The translations under genes were made by a program, and so were the position numbers. A stretch of 64,000 bases of DNA from contig JABGYD010000069.1 in NCBI GenBank assembly GCA_018675425.1, positions 1 through 64,000 on the forward strand. Direction: 5' to 3'. The notes beneath the pieces were generated by a model, which worked only from the letters and a program-made list of their open reading frames with translations, did not search any database and had not been told where the DNA came from. The stretch is from Kordiimonadaceae bacterium (lineage in GTDB: Bacteria > Pseudomonadota > Alphaproteobacteria > Sphingomonadales > Emcibacteraceae). This document shows positions 1 to 8,540 of the stretch, in pieces. Every line of letters begins with the position of its first letter. Position 1 is the first letter of the stretch.

Positions 1-600
1 ATCACCAACCGCGACAAACTCTTTTGTTTGAACGATTGTGTTCTCTGCAGCCATGGCCATAATTGGAGCAAAATTCCGCGCTGTTTTATTATAAATAAGA
101 TTACCGTAACGATCCGCCTTAAGACATTTAATCAAAGCAAAGTCTGCAGTGAGGCCATACTCAAGAACGTAATCACGTCCGTTAATATTACGGACCTCTT
201 TGTCATCAGCAAGAGGGGTGCCAACAGACGTTGCAGTATAAAATGCAGGTACACCAGCTCCACCTGCACGGATGCGCTCAGCGAGCGTCCCTTGCGGAAC
301 TAATTCAAGTTCAATCTCATTTTTTCTATAAAGATTAGGAAAAACAAGTGAGTTTGCTGATTTTGGAAATGAACAAATCATTTTAGCAACACGCTTATTT
401 TCTATTAGTGCAGCTAGTCCAACGTGGCCTGACCCCGTGTTGTTATTAATAACAGTTAGATTTTTAGCACCTTGATCAATCAATCCGTGAATTAGTTCGA
501 TGGGACTTCCCGCCTCACCGAAACCGCCAATCATAATGGTTGCGCCATCATGAATTTTTGACACAGAAGCTTCGACCGAGCTTACTTGTTTATTAATCAT
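1..600 (-). CDS. 3-oxoacid CoA-transferase subunit A (truncated by window edge)
   Basis: The minus-strand frame opens with ATG at 600 and stays open to base 1, so about 200 N-terminal residues are visible and the C-terminus lies outside. Residues 25-31 read GGFGEAG, the glycine-rich motif of type I CoA-transferase alpha subunits (ScoA/PcaI/AtoD type), followed by a conserved ELIHGLIDQGAKNLTVI-like stretch. Such enzymes move CoA from an acyl-CoA donor to a 3-oxoacid and need a beta subunit, expected further left. The gene lies 20 bp after the KamA-family gene on the same strand, so the two are probably co-transcribed. The substrate (acetoacetate, 3-oxoadipate or other) cannot be told from this half. 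Confidence 0.88.
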   Translation of the reverse strand, partial: MINKQVSSVEASVSKIHDGATIMIGGFGEAGSPIELIHGLIDQGAKNLTVINNNTGSGHVGLAALIENKRVAKMICSFPKSANSLVFPNLYRKNEIELELVPQGTLAERIRAGGAGVPAFYTATSVGTPLADDKEVRNINGRDYVLEYGLTADFALIKCLKADRYGNLIYNKTARNFAPIMAMAAENTIVQTKEFVAVGD

Positions 601-620
601 AAACTTAAATTCCCTACACT

Positions 621-2033
621 CTATGCCTTAACATCAAAAAGACCCGCTTCATCATAAATCACGCGATCTTTATATCCATCAAACCAAATAGCATCGGGAT
701 TGCGACCAACAACGGCAACCTGACCTTTTTTGGGAGCATCCATCGATGAACGCAACACTTTAAAAATTACCACACCATTCTCACCACCGGGGACGCCCTC
801 CATTGGCTCATTTGTAACGGCAGAAACTTCTGTTTTTCCGTAATAATGGGTAATAGAAAGACGAGCATGTGCTTCAACGCCAGATAGACCGCGCTGTGAT
901 GTATTAAGAAGATTCCACGCCTCTTCAATGGGTACATTAAATGCTTTATGTCCAACAATATCACGGCCACAGAAGAAATAATGATTTTCAACTTTATTGC
1001 GGCGAAGCTCTCTCTGCATAATACGAAGTGCATCAGCATCATTATTTATGTTTTTAATGATAGGCGATTGATTGTCAACGGTTATAAAGCCGCGTTTACC
1101 AAACTCATTAATTGCACGTTTGGTAGCATCAACCCACTTTAGTCCACCGCCGGGGAGATCTATAAAGTTACCATCTTTGTCTTTTTCTAGGAACTCATCA
1201 GGATGATTAAAGTGGATCATGAAACGAAGTTTTGTTTCTGGATATGATTCATGAAAGTCATCAACCATTTTAAAAAAGCTATCATCAAACCTTTGGGGGA
1301 AGAAAGCTAATTCTTTGGTACCCAAACGGATACTTTCAATACCTGCTTCTGCAAGAGCACCCCACCAAGAGGCAATCCCTTTATTGGCAAGAACCATCGG
1401 ATCACCACCAGACATAAGAATTTCGCGGAGTTTTTCGCGGCCCGTTTCTGGGTGAATTCCGCCAGCCTCTTCGACCAATCTATTGTGTTCTATAATATAA
1501 TCAACTAGATCAGGAATTTGCGCGAGGCCTTTAGCTTGAATTGAACCGTCTTCACGGACGATTTCTTTCTTGGCTATAAGTTCTTCACGGTAGCAAAAAC
1601 GGCAATGCGCAGAGCATGTACCAGCCACATAAATTAGACCAAGTTCATACTTATGAATGAGACCTTCAACAGGACTATAACTCATTTGTTTACCCGGGTC
1701 TTCCGAACCATCAAGATCAAAGGTTTCTTTGGGACTAGCTTTAATAAGTGTACGAATTGAGGTACTAACACGAGCACGTTCAAAATAATGACGGGTCATT
1801 TTTACTGGCATACGGGCTTCAAGATCTCGGTTTGTGCCTTTTAAATTGGCAATCGCATCAATTTCCTCTTGGCTATAAAAGTCTTTCATATCATCGTCAA
1901 CTTTACCATCAACAAACTTTTTGAGTCCAGAAACAATACCTCTGTCATATTTAGCATTTTCTACCTTTGCAAGGAATTCTGCTTCCCGGTCAGAAGGAAT
2001 ATGTTTTTTTCTAATTGGCTTTTGTACATTCAT
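621..2033 (-). CDS. KamA-family radical SAM protein (lysine 2,3-aminomutase-like)
   Basis: This is a 470-residue protein of the lysine/glutamate 2,3-aminomutase family. The radical SAM cluster motif CxxxCxxC is present as C140, C144 and C147, followed by YRE. The family normally binds PLP through the Lys of a C-terminal PGGGGK motif; here the matching stretch appears to be PGGENG at about 415-420, with no Lys in place, so aminomutase activity is not assured. It is far longer than EpmB (about 340 residues), so EF-P modification is unlikely. It sits in an operon with a CoA-transferase subunit and diverges from a LysR regulator, a context that fits amino-acid catabolism. Family assignment is firm; the reaction is inferred. 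Confidence 0.82.
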   Translation of the reverse strand: MNVQKPIRKKHIPSDREAEFLAKVENAKYDRGIVSGLKKFVDGKVDDDMKDFYSQEEIDAIANLKGTNRDLEARMPVKMTRHYFERARVSTSIRTLIKASPKETFDLDGSEDPGKQMSYSPVEGLIHKYELGLIYVAGTCSAHCRFCYREELIAKKEIVREDGSIQAKGLAQIPDLVDYIIEHNRLVEEAGGIHPETGREKLREILMSGGDPMVLANKGIASWWGALAEAGIESIRLGTKELAFFPQRFDDSFFKMVDDFHESYPETKLRFMIHFNHPDEFLEKDKDGNFIDLPGGGLKWVDATKRAINEFGKRGFITVDNQSPIIKNINNDADALRIMQRELRRNKVENHYFFCGRDIVGHKAFNVPIEEAWNLLNTSQRGLSGVEAHARLSITHYYGKTEVSAVTNEPMEGVPGGENGVVIFKVLRSSMDAPKKGQVAVVGRNPDAIWFDGYKDRVIYDEAGLFDVKA

Positions 2034-2158
2034 AATAGATGTTCCCTATTTGCGTTGTTTTTCTGGATGCAGACTATAATTATTATTACTAAAACTCACG
2101 TCTTTGTATTGCTAAGAATAAGTAATTAATCTAAATTACCTAACTATATTTAATTAAA

Positions 2159-2182
2159 CAACTTATACTTATGCATAAGTTG
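2159..2182. promoter_or_regulatory. Inverted repeat in the kamA-like/lysR divergent region
   Basis: CAACTTAT (2159-2166) is repeated inverted as ATAAGTTG (2175-2182). The 14-bp palindrome ACTTATGCATAAGT (2167-2180) overlaps it. It lies between the divergent KamA-like and LysR genes, just upstream of the LysR start, where LysR proteins usually bind. Binding is inferred only. Confidence 0.45.
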
Positions 2183-2195
2183 ATGATCTTTGGTA

Positions 2196-3101
2196 ATGAA
2201 AAGAGTAAAAATTTTGCGTCAACGAAGACTTATTCCTAGCACAAGCATGTTGATGGCATTTGATGCATCTGCTCGAAATAATAGCTTTACAGAAGCTGCA
2301 CAAGAGCTCAACCTAACCCAAGGGGCAATAAGTCGGCAAGTAAATGCACTTGAGGTGCAACTAGGCGTTAAATTATTCTATAGAATAAAAAAATCTATAA
2401 AACTTACAGAAGTTGGTGAAATATATGCCAAAGAAATTAATGATGCACTTAAAAATATCCGTAACGCATCTCTTAGTGCGGTAAGTGATACTCATGGGCA
2501 AACTCTTAACCTTGCTATTTTACCAACGTTTGCAACTCGATGGCTCATGCCTAAATTTCCTGACTTTCTTGAAAAAAACCCACAAATTATAATTAACTTT
2601 ACTAGCAAGCTATCACCTTTTGACTTCTCTAATGAAAGCCTTCATTCAGCTATTCACTTTGGTCACGCCAATTGGCCTGGAACTGTAGGTACTTTTTTAA
2701 TGAACGAAGAAGCGGTTCCCGTTGCAGCACCGTCATTTATCGGAAACCATACCGTTCTTAATGTAGCTGAGATTAAGAGTATGCCGCTTCTGCATCTTGA
2801 AACCAGGCCAAACGCTTGGCCAGACTGGTTTAATCAAAATAATCTCACTTCTCCTACTAACAGAGGTATGGTCCTCGAACAATTTTCTATGGTAACTCAG
2901 GCCGCTATCGCTGGGATGGGAGTGGCTATGCTTCCCCACTTTCTTATTAATACTGAACTGGAACGTGGAGAACTTGAATTATTAATTGATACACCACTTA
3001 AAAATAGTGCCGGATATCATCTTGTTACTCCTAAAAACTATAAGAATTACGCGCCTGTTGTAGCGCTTCGTAACTGGCTGCTTGATCAAACTGTAGTTTA
3101 G
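2196..3101 (+). CDS. LysR-family transcriptional regulator (GcvA-like)
   Basis: The protein has about 301 residues. The N-terminus carries the LysR winged helix-turn-helix (SFTEAAQELNLTQGAISRQV), and the rest matches a periplasmic-binding-protein-like effector domain. The leading RRLIPSTSMLMAFDASAR segment resembles the GcvA subgroup. ATG at 2196 is chosen; an in-frame TTG at 2190 would add two residues, and neither has a strong Shine-Dalgarno. It diverges from the KamA-like gene with an inverted repeat between them, so that operon is the likeliest target. It also precedes the HpaB-like gene, but that gene has its own different operators. Confidence 0.88.
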   Translation: MKRVKILRQRRLIPSTSMLMAFDASARNNSFTEAAQELNLTQGAISRQVNALEVQLGVKLFYRIKKSIKLTEVGEIYAKEINDALKNIRNASLSAVSDTHGQTLNLAILPTFATRWLMPKFPDFLEKNPQIIINFTSKLSPFDFSNESLHSAIHFGHANWPGTVGTFLMNEEAVPVAAPSFIGNHTVLNVAEIKSMPLLHLETRPNAWPDWFNQNNLTSPTNRGMVLEQFSMVTQAAIAGMGVAMLPHFLINTELERGELELLIDTPLKNSAGYHLVTPKNYKNYAPVVALRNWLLDQTVV

Positions 3102-3134
3102 TTGAATGTAAGATAATTTAGAGTATTAATTCTA

Positions 3135-3146
3135 TTATTATAATAA
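3135..3146. promoter_or_regulatory. Putative MarR operator, half-conserved copy
   Basis: The 12-bp perfect palindrome TTATTATAATAA is the core of the island operator. Its centre is 24 bp upstream of the centre of the full copy at 3157-3172, so the HpaB-like promoter may carry tandem sites. Confidence 0.55.
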
Positions 3147-3156
3147 CAGACCCTGA

Positions 3157-3172
3157 TGTTATTATAATAACA
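3157..3172. promoter_or_regulatory. Putative MarR operator upstream of the HpaB-like gene
   Basis: TGTTATTATAATAACA is a perfect 16-bp palindrome, identical to the copy at 19399-19414 and nearly identical to copies at 8461 and 12517. It lies about 65 bp before the HpaB-like start and just upstream of its probable promoter. Confidence 0.7.
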
Positions 3173-3177
3173 CTTTT

Positions 3178-3207
3178 TTCTTGCCTCCAAAATTTAAAAA
3201 GTATAAT
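3178..3207 (+). promoter_or_regulatory. Candidate promoter for the HpaB-like gene
   Basis: A consensus -10 TATAAT lies at 3202-3207, with a weak -35 TTCTTG at 3178-3183 and an 18-bp spacer. GGAG at 3227-3230 is the ribosome binding site, six bases before the ATG at 3237. Confidence 0.4.
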
Positions 3208-3236
3208 ATTTTTTCATGTAATGAATGGAGAAAATT

Positions 3237-4742
3237 ATGGAAGTAAAAACTACATTAAAAAAAGTAGTGATCGAACGAGATAAGGAAATGTCGTCTTTTA
3301 AGAATACAAAAGGTAGTGGTATTAAAAATGGGGCACAATTTTTAGAAAGTCTTCGAGATGGAAGGGTTGTGTTCTATAAAGGTGAACGGGTAAAAGATGT
3401 CACAAAACACCCAACTTTCTGTAATATGGCCAATAAAATAGCCGAAACCTATGACAAACAACATGATCCTGACTATCAAGCAAGAATGACTTTTATTGAC
3501 GAGGATAATTTACGTTGTTCAAACTCATACCTCGTCCCTGATACTGTTGAAAAATTAGAATCTCGACGCTCTAATACTGAAGTTTGGGCTAAAGATGCAA
3601 TGGGTATGCTTGGGCGACTACCCGATTTTGTAGCCAGCATGACAGTTGGTTTATATGATATTCGTCACGAACTCGCTAAACTTAATCCAGATCTTGCTAA
3701 AAATACAGAAGACTATCTAAATTACGCCCGCCAAAATGACTTATGTTTATCTCACGGCCTTCACGATCCCTGCATGGATAAATCATTGCGGCCGACCGAT
3801 GACCCAGACCGTTGCGTTCGCGTCGTCAAAGAGCGAGACGATGGAATTGTTGTTCGTGGTGCAAGATTTAATACCTTTGGACTTTTTTCAAATGAAATAG
3901 TGATTTGTCCCACATACGGTTTCAAAGAGGAAGAAGAAGAGTTTGCTATTTGGTTCACTGTTCCTTGTAACGCTCCCGGGTTAAGCCAGATTGCACGAGA
4001 AGGATACGGTGGTCGTAATCCACTTGATCATCCGGCATCAGCGGTTTACGACGAAGTAGACAGCCTTATCGTTTTCGATGATGTCTTCATTCCTTGGGAA
4101 CGAGTTATTTTATACCGTGAGCCGATAAAGGCTAATCAACTTTTTAGAAGCGGAGTTATGCATTGGTCTAGTTTTGCTGGTGGATCTCTAACTATATTAA
4201 GGATGGAAATCCTCTGTGCAATAGCTGAAATGCTAGCTACAACATCCGGTGTTATAAAAAGACCCGAGGTAATAGCAAAGCTTGGCGAAATGTGCACCTA
4301 CACAGGTGCTATAAAATCAAGCTTTGAACTTGCGATGATTAAGGCAATTAAAACACCCACCGGTAATTATAAACCTGCTAACGCACCTGAAAGAAGAGCA
4401 TTTACAACAATGATCTCTGAGCGGTTTATCGAGCTCGTGGAACACATAGGTACCAGCTCATTAATATTTTTACCTACTGCTGAAGATTGGGAAAACCCTG
4501 AAATTAAAGAGTATTTAGATGTTTACATGAGAGGTAAGGACAGTTCCCCTATGGACCGTCATAAAATTTGTAAATTTGCCTGGGATATTTGTGGTGATGG
4601 TTTCGGCTCACGTCAACAAATGTATGAACGACTTCACTCTGGTGACCCTAACGTGATGGTTGCTAATGCCTGGCGTAATACAGACTTAAGTAACGCTCGT
4701 AAACTTATTTCGAGCTTCCTTGATCTTGACGGTAATTACTAA
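3237..4742 (+). CDS. HpaB-type flavin-dependent phenol monooxygenase, oxygenase component
   Basis: The 501-residue protein belongs to the 4-hydroxyphenylacetate 3-monooxygenase (HpaB) / 4-hydroxybutyryl-CoA dehydratase family, with an acyl-CoA-dehydrogenase-like fold. The length fits HpaB (about 520). The central segment GLHDPCMDKSLRPTDDPDR and the following VKERDDGIVVRGA are family-like. Known HpaB enzymes use FADH2 from a partner reductase to ortho-hydroxylate phenols. The probable partner is the reductase at 16139-17065, which shares the same operator type. ATG 3237 is preferred over ATG 3225 because GGAG sits six bases before it. The exact phenolic substrate is unknown. Confidence 0.82.
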   Translation: MEVKTTLKKVVIERDKEMSSFKNTKGSGIKNGAQFLESLRDGRVVFYKGERVKDVTKHPTFCNMANKIAETYDKQHDPDYQARMTFIDEDNLRCSNSYLVPDTVEKLESRRSNTEVWAKDAMGMLGRLPDFVASMTVGLYDIRHELAKLNPDLAKNTEDYLNYARQNDLCLSHGLHDPCMDKSLRPTDDPDRCVRVVKERDDGIVVRGARFNTFGLFSNEIVICPTYGFKEEEEEFAIWFTVPCNAPGLSQIAREGYGGRNPLDHPASAVYDEVDSLIVFDDVFIPWERVILYREPIKANQLFRSGVMHWSSFAGGSLTILRMEILCAIAEMLATTSGVIKRPEVIAKLGEMCTYTGAIKSSFELAMIKAIKTPTGNYKPANAPERRAFTTMISERFIELVEHIGTSSLIFLPTAEDWENPEIKEYLDVYMRGKDSSPMDRHKICKFAWDICGDGFGSRQQMYERLHSGDPNVMVANAWRNTDLSNARKLISSFLDLDGNY

Positions 4743-4752
4743 TCTCACATAT

Positions 4753-4792
4753 AAAAATAGAAGGCGCACAATAAGTAGCGTCTTCTATTTTT
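4753..4792. terminator. Hairpin terminator after the HpaB-like gene
   Basis: A 15-bp stem with one G-U pair (4753-4767 with 4778-4792) surrounds a 10-nt loop. A-rich and T-rich flanks on both arms allow termination on either strand. It begins 10 bp after the HpaB-like stop codon. Confidence 0.75.
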
Positions 4793-5001
4793 AATCATAT
4801 TACTATCGACCCATTGATAACGGGTAGAAAATGCACGAGGGTTTACTTCCGCATCACGCATTTCTGCCATCAATTTAGTACGCATAAAGAAATACCATTT
4901 AGCCTTTGATGTCATTCGCTCCATGAACAATGGAGAATATGGCTATTACCATTTGTTCTTCGAACAATTGGCCTTGCCTTATCATAGTCAATTTTGCCCA
5001 T
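4793..5001 (-). pseudogene. Possible frameshifted remnant of a small gene
   Basis: Two overlapping minus-strand frames look like one broken gene. The first starts with ATG at 5001 (MGKIDYDKARPIVRR...) and stops at 4912. The next frame continues from about 4935 with FMERMTSKAKWYFFMRTKL and runs into the terminator. Both have protein-like composition, and together they would give roughly 70-80 residues at the end of the gentisate operon. I do not recognise the family. Chance frames in AT-rich DNA remain possible. Confidence 0.3.
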
Positions 5002-5024
5002 TAGAGGTTCCTGATGATAATATT

Positions 5025-5666
5025 TTAAATGGCGTCCGGTTGGTTTTCTGGCACAGCTTCTTCGAAGGCTTGAATTTTCAAACATTCCTCGTTAATTCTT
5101 AAAATTGTTGGATAGTCAGAAAGAGTACATTTAAATCTATTAGCGTTATAGACTTGGGGGACTAAAAGACAATCTGCAAAACTAGGTTTGTCACCGTGGC
5201 AGAATAAACCTGTTTCTTGCTCTGTCGACAGTTTCTTTTCAAGTGCGGTAAATTCCTGTTTGACCCAATGGTGATACCATTCGGTCACACCATCTTGATC
5301 AAAACCATTTCTTAAATATTTAAGAATTCTTAAATTCAAAAGTGGATGTATCTCACAGGCTATAGCATATGAAATAGATTGAATTCGAGCCCGTTCATTG
5401 GGATCCTTAGGAAGTAACCTGTAATTAGGCGATATATGATCAAGGTATTCTAAAATCGACATGGACTGAGAAATTGTTTTACCATTTACTTCCAACGTGG
5501 GAACAAGGCCTTGCGGGTTCTTACAAATAAACTCTTCAGTTTTATGTTCTCCAGTGGACAAAGCATAATTTTTTTGTTCATAAGCCAGGCCTTTTAAATT
5601 CAACCCAATCCTTACTCTATAAGAAGCTGAACTTCGCCACATCCCATGTAAAATAATGTCAGACAA
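5025..5666 (-). CDS. Maleylpyruvate isomerase, zeta-class glutathione S-transferase
   Basis: This 213-residue GST has an N-terminal thioredoxin-like domain with WRSSASYRVRIGLNLKG, matching the zeta-class SSxSxRVRIAL active-site motif with Ala where many members have Cys, and a C-terminal helical domain. Zeta GSTs isomerise maleylacetoacetate or maleylpyruvate with glutathione. Its start overlaps the fumarylpyruvate hydrolase end by 8 bp, and gentisate dioxygenase is upstream, so maleylpyruvate to fumarylpyruvate is the likely reaction (NagL-like role). Maleylacetoacetate isomerase is the alternative, but no homogentisate genes are nearby. Confidence 0.85.
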   Translation of the reverse strand: MSDIILHGMWRSSASYRVRIGLNLKGLAYEQKNYALSTGEHKTEEFICKNPQGLVPTLEVNGKTISQSMSILEYLDHISPNYRLLPKDPNERARIQSISYAIACEIHPLLNLRILKYLRNGFDQDGVTEWYHHWVKQEFTALEKKLSTEQETGLFCHGDKPSFADCLLVPQVYNANRFKCTLSDYPTILRINEECLKIQAFEEAVPENQPDAI

Positions 5667-6345
5667 TTTTTGTCTCCAATTCAGTCAATCCATCAATACC
5701 AACTCGAATTACATCACCCTTCACAATAGGACCCACACCTTCAGGTGTTCCAGTATAAATAAGATCACCTGGCATTAACGTAAATAATGTAGACAAGTTC
5801 GTAATAACTTCTGATACCGACCAAATTAATTTATTGATATTACTATCCTGCTTGATATCTCCATTCACAGTGAGCCAAATTCGAGAATTTTCAATATCTA
5901 AAACCTGGTTTATTGGATGAATTTCAGCACAAGGTGCCGAATGATCAAAGGCTTTACCCACGTCCCAAGGCCGACCTTTTGATTTTGCTGCTGATTGAAG
6001 GTCACGACGCGTCAAGTCATTGCCAACTGCATATCCATATACATGTTGAAGGGCATCCTCAATTTTTACATCTTCACATTTTTTTCCAATTGCAACAACA
6101 AGCTCAGCTTCAAAATGAAAGTTATTTGTTTTTGATGGATAAGGAATAGAAGCGCCACTATCAACCACAGCATCATTTGGTTTTGTAAAATAAAATGGTA
6201 CTTCCCGATCAGGATCATGACCCATTTCACGGGCGTGTGCAGCATAATTTCTACCAACGCAGAAAATCCGCCGTACTGCAAAGCGGTCATCACTACCGTG
6301 GATGGCAACACTTGGAGAGGTGGCAGTATCAAAAACATAATTCAT
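5659..6345 (-). CDS. Fumarylpyruvate hydrolase (FAH family)
   Basis: The 228-residue protein of the fumarylacetoacetate hydrolase fold has FHFEAELVVAIG, which supplies the metal-binding acidic residues, and GNDLTRRDLQSAAKSKGRPW, followed by KAFDHSAP, characteristic of fumarylpyruvate hydrolases (NagK type). It splits fumarylpyruvate into fumarate and pyruvate, the last step of the gentisate pathway. Position between gentisate dioxygenase and the isomerase reproduces the usual gentisate operon content. ATG at 6345 is the first start in frame with the conserved N-terminus. Confidence 0.9.
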   Translation of the reverse strand: MNYVFDTATSPSVAIHGSDDRFAVRRIFCVGRNYAAHAREMGHDPDREVPFYFTKPNDAVVDSGASIPYPSKTNNFHFEAELVVAIGKKCEDVKIEDALQHVYGYAVGNDLTRRDLQSAAKSKGRPWDVGKAFDHSAPCAEIHPINQVLDIENSRIWLTVNGDIKQDSNINKLIWSVSEVITNLSTLFTLMPGDLIYTGTPEGVGPIVKGDVIRVGIDGLTELETKIV

Positions 6346-6369
6346 AACTTAAAACTCCTAATTTTATTT

Positions 6370-7410
6370 TTATCTATTACCGCGGTCTTCACGCCATAAG
6401 CCAAGAACTTTTTGCACCGGACGGTCTGAATAGCTAAATAACACACATTCACTATTAGCTATATGATGATGATAATGCCAGCTTGGCACTACAAAGGTAT
6501 CTTTTGGTCCCCATTCGAAGGTCTTGTTACCAATTTTTGTTTGACCAGTTCCCTCTACCACCGAATATACGGTGGCATCAGTTGAACGATAAGATGCGGT
6601 CTCAAAACCACTTGGAAGTAACTGCATAAATGCGCCAAGTGTCGGCATCGCTGATTTTCCATCAGACGGGTTTACATACATAAGTTTTAGTCCGTGACAT
6701 GGATCCCATTCATTTGTTTCTTTCATTTTAAATAGTATTTTACGGGTGCGTGAATACGGATATTTCATTACGGGCGAGGTTGGTACTTCAGCTTCATAAT
6801 CAATCGGCAGCATTCCGCTACCATATCTCGCCATTGAATCGCCATCGCCTTTTGTATGCGGGTGCTCATCTTCTGAGTGATGCTCCATGAACGAAGCATC
6901 AAAAAACTGTACTATAGGAATATCCAGACCGTCGAGCCACAATACTGGTCCATCACCTTCATTACCATGATCATGCCAAGTTCCACTTGGTGTAAGGATT
7001 AAATCCCCAACTTCCATATATGATTTTTCACCATTTACAGCTGTATAAGCACCTTTTTTACCCTCAAGTACAAATCTAAATGCGGACTGAGAGTGCTTAT
7101 GCGCAGGAGCTATTTCTCCTGGCAACACAAGTTGAATGCCAGCATAAAGGGAAGTAGTAATTTTACTTTCTCCTGGAATACCAGGGTTTTCAAGAATAAG
7201 GACACGGCGCTCTGCCTCCTTAGCAGTCAAAAGGTTCCCAGCTTCAATCAACAACGGACGGACAGTATCATAGCGCCATAGCGTTGCTTCGCAGCAACTT
7301 TTTGGTTCTGGCGTAACTAACGTAGAAAGGACGTCCCACAAAGGACGTATGTTATCTTTGATAACTCTATCGGAATAGCTTGATAGATTTTTTGATTTTA
7401 GATCGTCCAT
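6370..7410 (-). CDS. Gentisate 1,2-dioxygenase
   Basis: The 346-residue bicupin protein is the usual size for gentisate dioxygenases. The first cupin carries the iron-ligand motif HKHSQSAFRFVLEG at about 105-120, and the second ends in PSWHYHHH near residue 310. The enzyme opens the ring of gentisate (2,5-dihydroxybenzoate) with O2 to give maleylpyruvate, which the next two genes process. It is second in the minus-strand operon after the LigJ-like gene. 1-Hydroxy-2-naphthoate dioxygenase is a related alternative, but the downstream genes favour gentisate. Confidence 0.92.
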   Translation of the reverse strand: MDDLKSKNLSSYSDRVIKDNIRPLWDVLSTLVTPEPKSCCEATLWRYDTVRPLLIEAGNLLTAKEAERRVLILENPGIPGESKITTSLYAGIQLVLPGEIAPAHKHSQSAFRFVLEGKKGAYTAVNGEKSYMEVGDLILTPSGTWHDHGNEGDGPVLWLDGLDIPIVQFFDASFMEHHSEDEHPHTKGDGDSMARYGSGMLPIDYEAEVPTSPVMKYPYSRTRKILFKMKETNEWDPCHGLKLMYVNPSDGKSAMPTLGAFMQLLPSGFETASYRSTDATVYSVVEGTGQTKIGNKTFEWGPKDTFVVPSWHYHHHIANSECVLFSYSDRPVQKVLGLWREDRGNR

Positions 7411-7433
7411 TATATTTATATCCTTGAAATTAA

Positions 7434-8435
7434 TCAGGCTAGATTAAATACATTTATTGAATTTTTTGAATAAATTGCTTGCCGGTCGGCGTCTGCAAGC
7501 CAATCAAAACCATCAATATAAGGTTTTATATCATCAAATGGACGGCCCGTGTCAGGATTGTGGGTGGAGCCAACGCCTGGACATTCAGCACCAAAAAGTA
7601 AGCGGTCTGCACCAATTTCTTTAATCAGTAATTCAAGCGCCGCCTCTGAATAAAGCACTGTATCAAAATACATTTTTCTTACTTTTTCTCGAAAGCGAAG
7701 CCCTTTACCGCGCATTGATGCACTATCAAAACGGCCCATTTGATAAGGTATAGCCCCACCTCCATGAGAACAGATAATTTTGAGATTAGGAAAATCGTCA
7801 AACACATTTGATTTTAGGAGATGATTAACAGAGATAGTTTCTTCATTGATGAAATGAAGCGAATAGGGCGTGCGCTCTGATCTCGAGCCAGCACTGTGGA
7901 TGTGAGCTGGAACATCAAGCTCACAAAGCCTTTCATAAAGTGGGTACCAATACTCATCACCAAGTCCTGGGGCTTCTTGATTACCATTTTCATAAGGATC
8001 TGGGTTTAAAAGGCACCCCTTAAAACCCAACTCGGTTACGCATCGGTTGAGCTCTGGCAAAACATCTTTGATGGGGCGACCCGCCACTTGCGGAAGTCCC
8101 GCAACACCTATAAAAGTATCAGGAAAAAGTTGTGTTTGACGGTAAATGACATTATTCACTTCTTCATGTAACCAGTCTATGATTTTTGCTGGACTTTCAG
8201 AATGCATCATTTGAAAAGGTCTTGGTGAAATACATTGTTTATCGATGCTATTTTTTTTCAAGTAAGGAAGATGTCCAAACTTACCCATATGCGGTGTGTT
8301 GAGTGCATCGACTATTTCATCGTCCGAAATCACGACCTTTCCTCGTCCATGCGAACCCCTATGGGCAAGCAAAGTTGCTTTGTATGCCCATAGTTTTGCC
8401 GGCGCGCTTACGTGGGCATGACAATCAATTAACAT
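7434..8435 (-). CDS. ligJ: 4-oxalomesaconate hydratase LigJ (amidohydrolase family 2)
   Basis: The 333-residue amidohydrolase-2 protein closely follows Sphingobium LigJ as I remember it: an N-terminal LWAYKATLLAHRGSHGRG, then ISPRPFQMMHSESPA, FKGCLLNPDPYENG and a GAECPGVGST near the end. Metal ligands are visible as DCHAH (D4, H6, H8), H178, H180 and H224. LigJ hydrates 4-oxalomesaconate to 4-carboxy-4-hydroxy-2-oxoadipate in the protocatechuate 4,5-cleavage and gallate pathways, the substrate of LigK-type aldolases found at 17080-17694. It heads the gentisate operon, linking two ring-cleavage routes. The operator at 8461-8476 lies 26 bp upstream. Confidence 0.85.
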   Translation of the reverse strand: MLIDCHAHVSAPAKLWAYKATLLAHRGSHGRGKVVISDDEIVDALNTPHMGKFGHLPYLKKNSIDKQCISPRPFQMMHSESPAKIIDWLHEEVNNVIYRQTQLFPDTFIGVAGLPQVAGRPIKDVLPELNRCVTELGFKGCLLNPDPYENGNQEAPGLGDEYWYPLYERLCELDVPAHIHSAGSRSERTPYSLHFINEETISVNHLLKSNVFDDFPNLKIICSHGGGAIPYQMGRFDSASMRGKGLRFREKVRKMYFDTVLYSEAALELLIKEIGADRLLFGAECPGVGSTHNPDTGRPFDDIKPYIDGFDWLADADRQAIYSKNSINVFNLA

Positions 8436-8460
8436 TTCCTAATCCTTTACATTTTATAAG

Positions 8461-8476
8461 TGTTATTATAATAATA
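8461..8476. promoter_or_regulatory. Putative MarR operator in the ligJ / HD-protein divergent promoter
   Basis: TGTTATTATAATAATA has the perfect 12-bp palindromic core at 8463-8474 and is identical to the copy at 12517-12532. The core contains TATAAT on both strands, so a bound repressor could cover a -10 box for either divergent unit. Confidence 0.7.
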
Positions 8477-8498
8477 CTTGACTAAAAAAAGAGTCAAG
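8477..8498. repeat. Short inverted repeat beside the operator
   Basis: CTTGACT (8477-8483) and AGTCAAG (8492-8498) are inverted around eight A-rich bases. Each arm holds a TTGACT -35-like hexamer, one per strand, consistent with back-to-back promoters, although spacing to the TATAAT of the operator is long (21 bp on the minus strand). Confidence 0.4.
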
Positions 8499-8540
8499 CG
8501 ATATCATGAATTATACAAAGTGTGATTTAGGGGATTAATA

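Noticed and set aside
621-2033. EpmB (EF-P lysylation) for the KamA-like protein
   Set aside because: The protein is about 130 residues longer than EpmB and sits with a CoA-transferase and a LysR regulator, not with EF-P genes.
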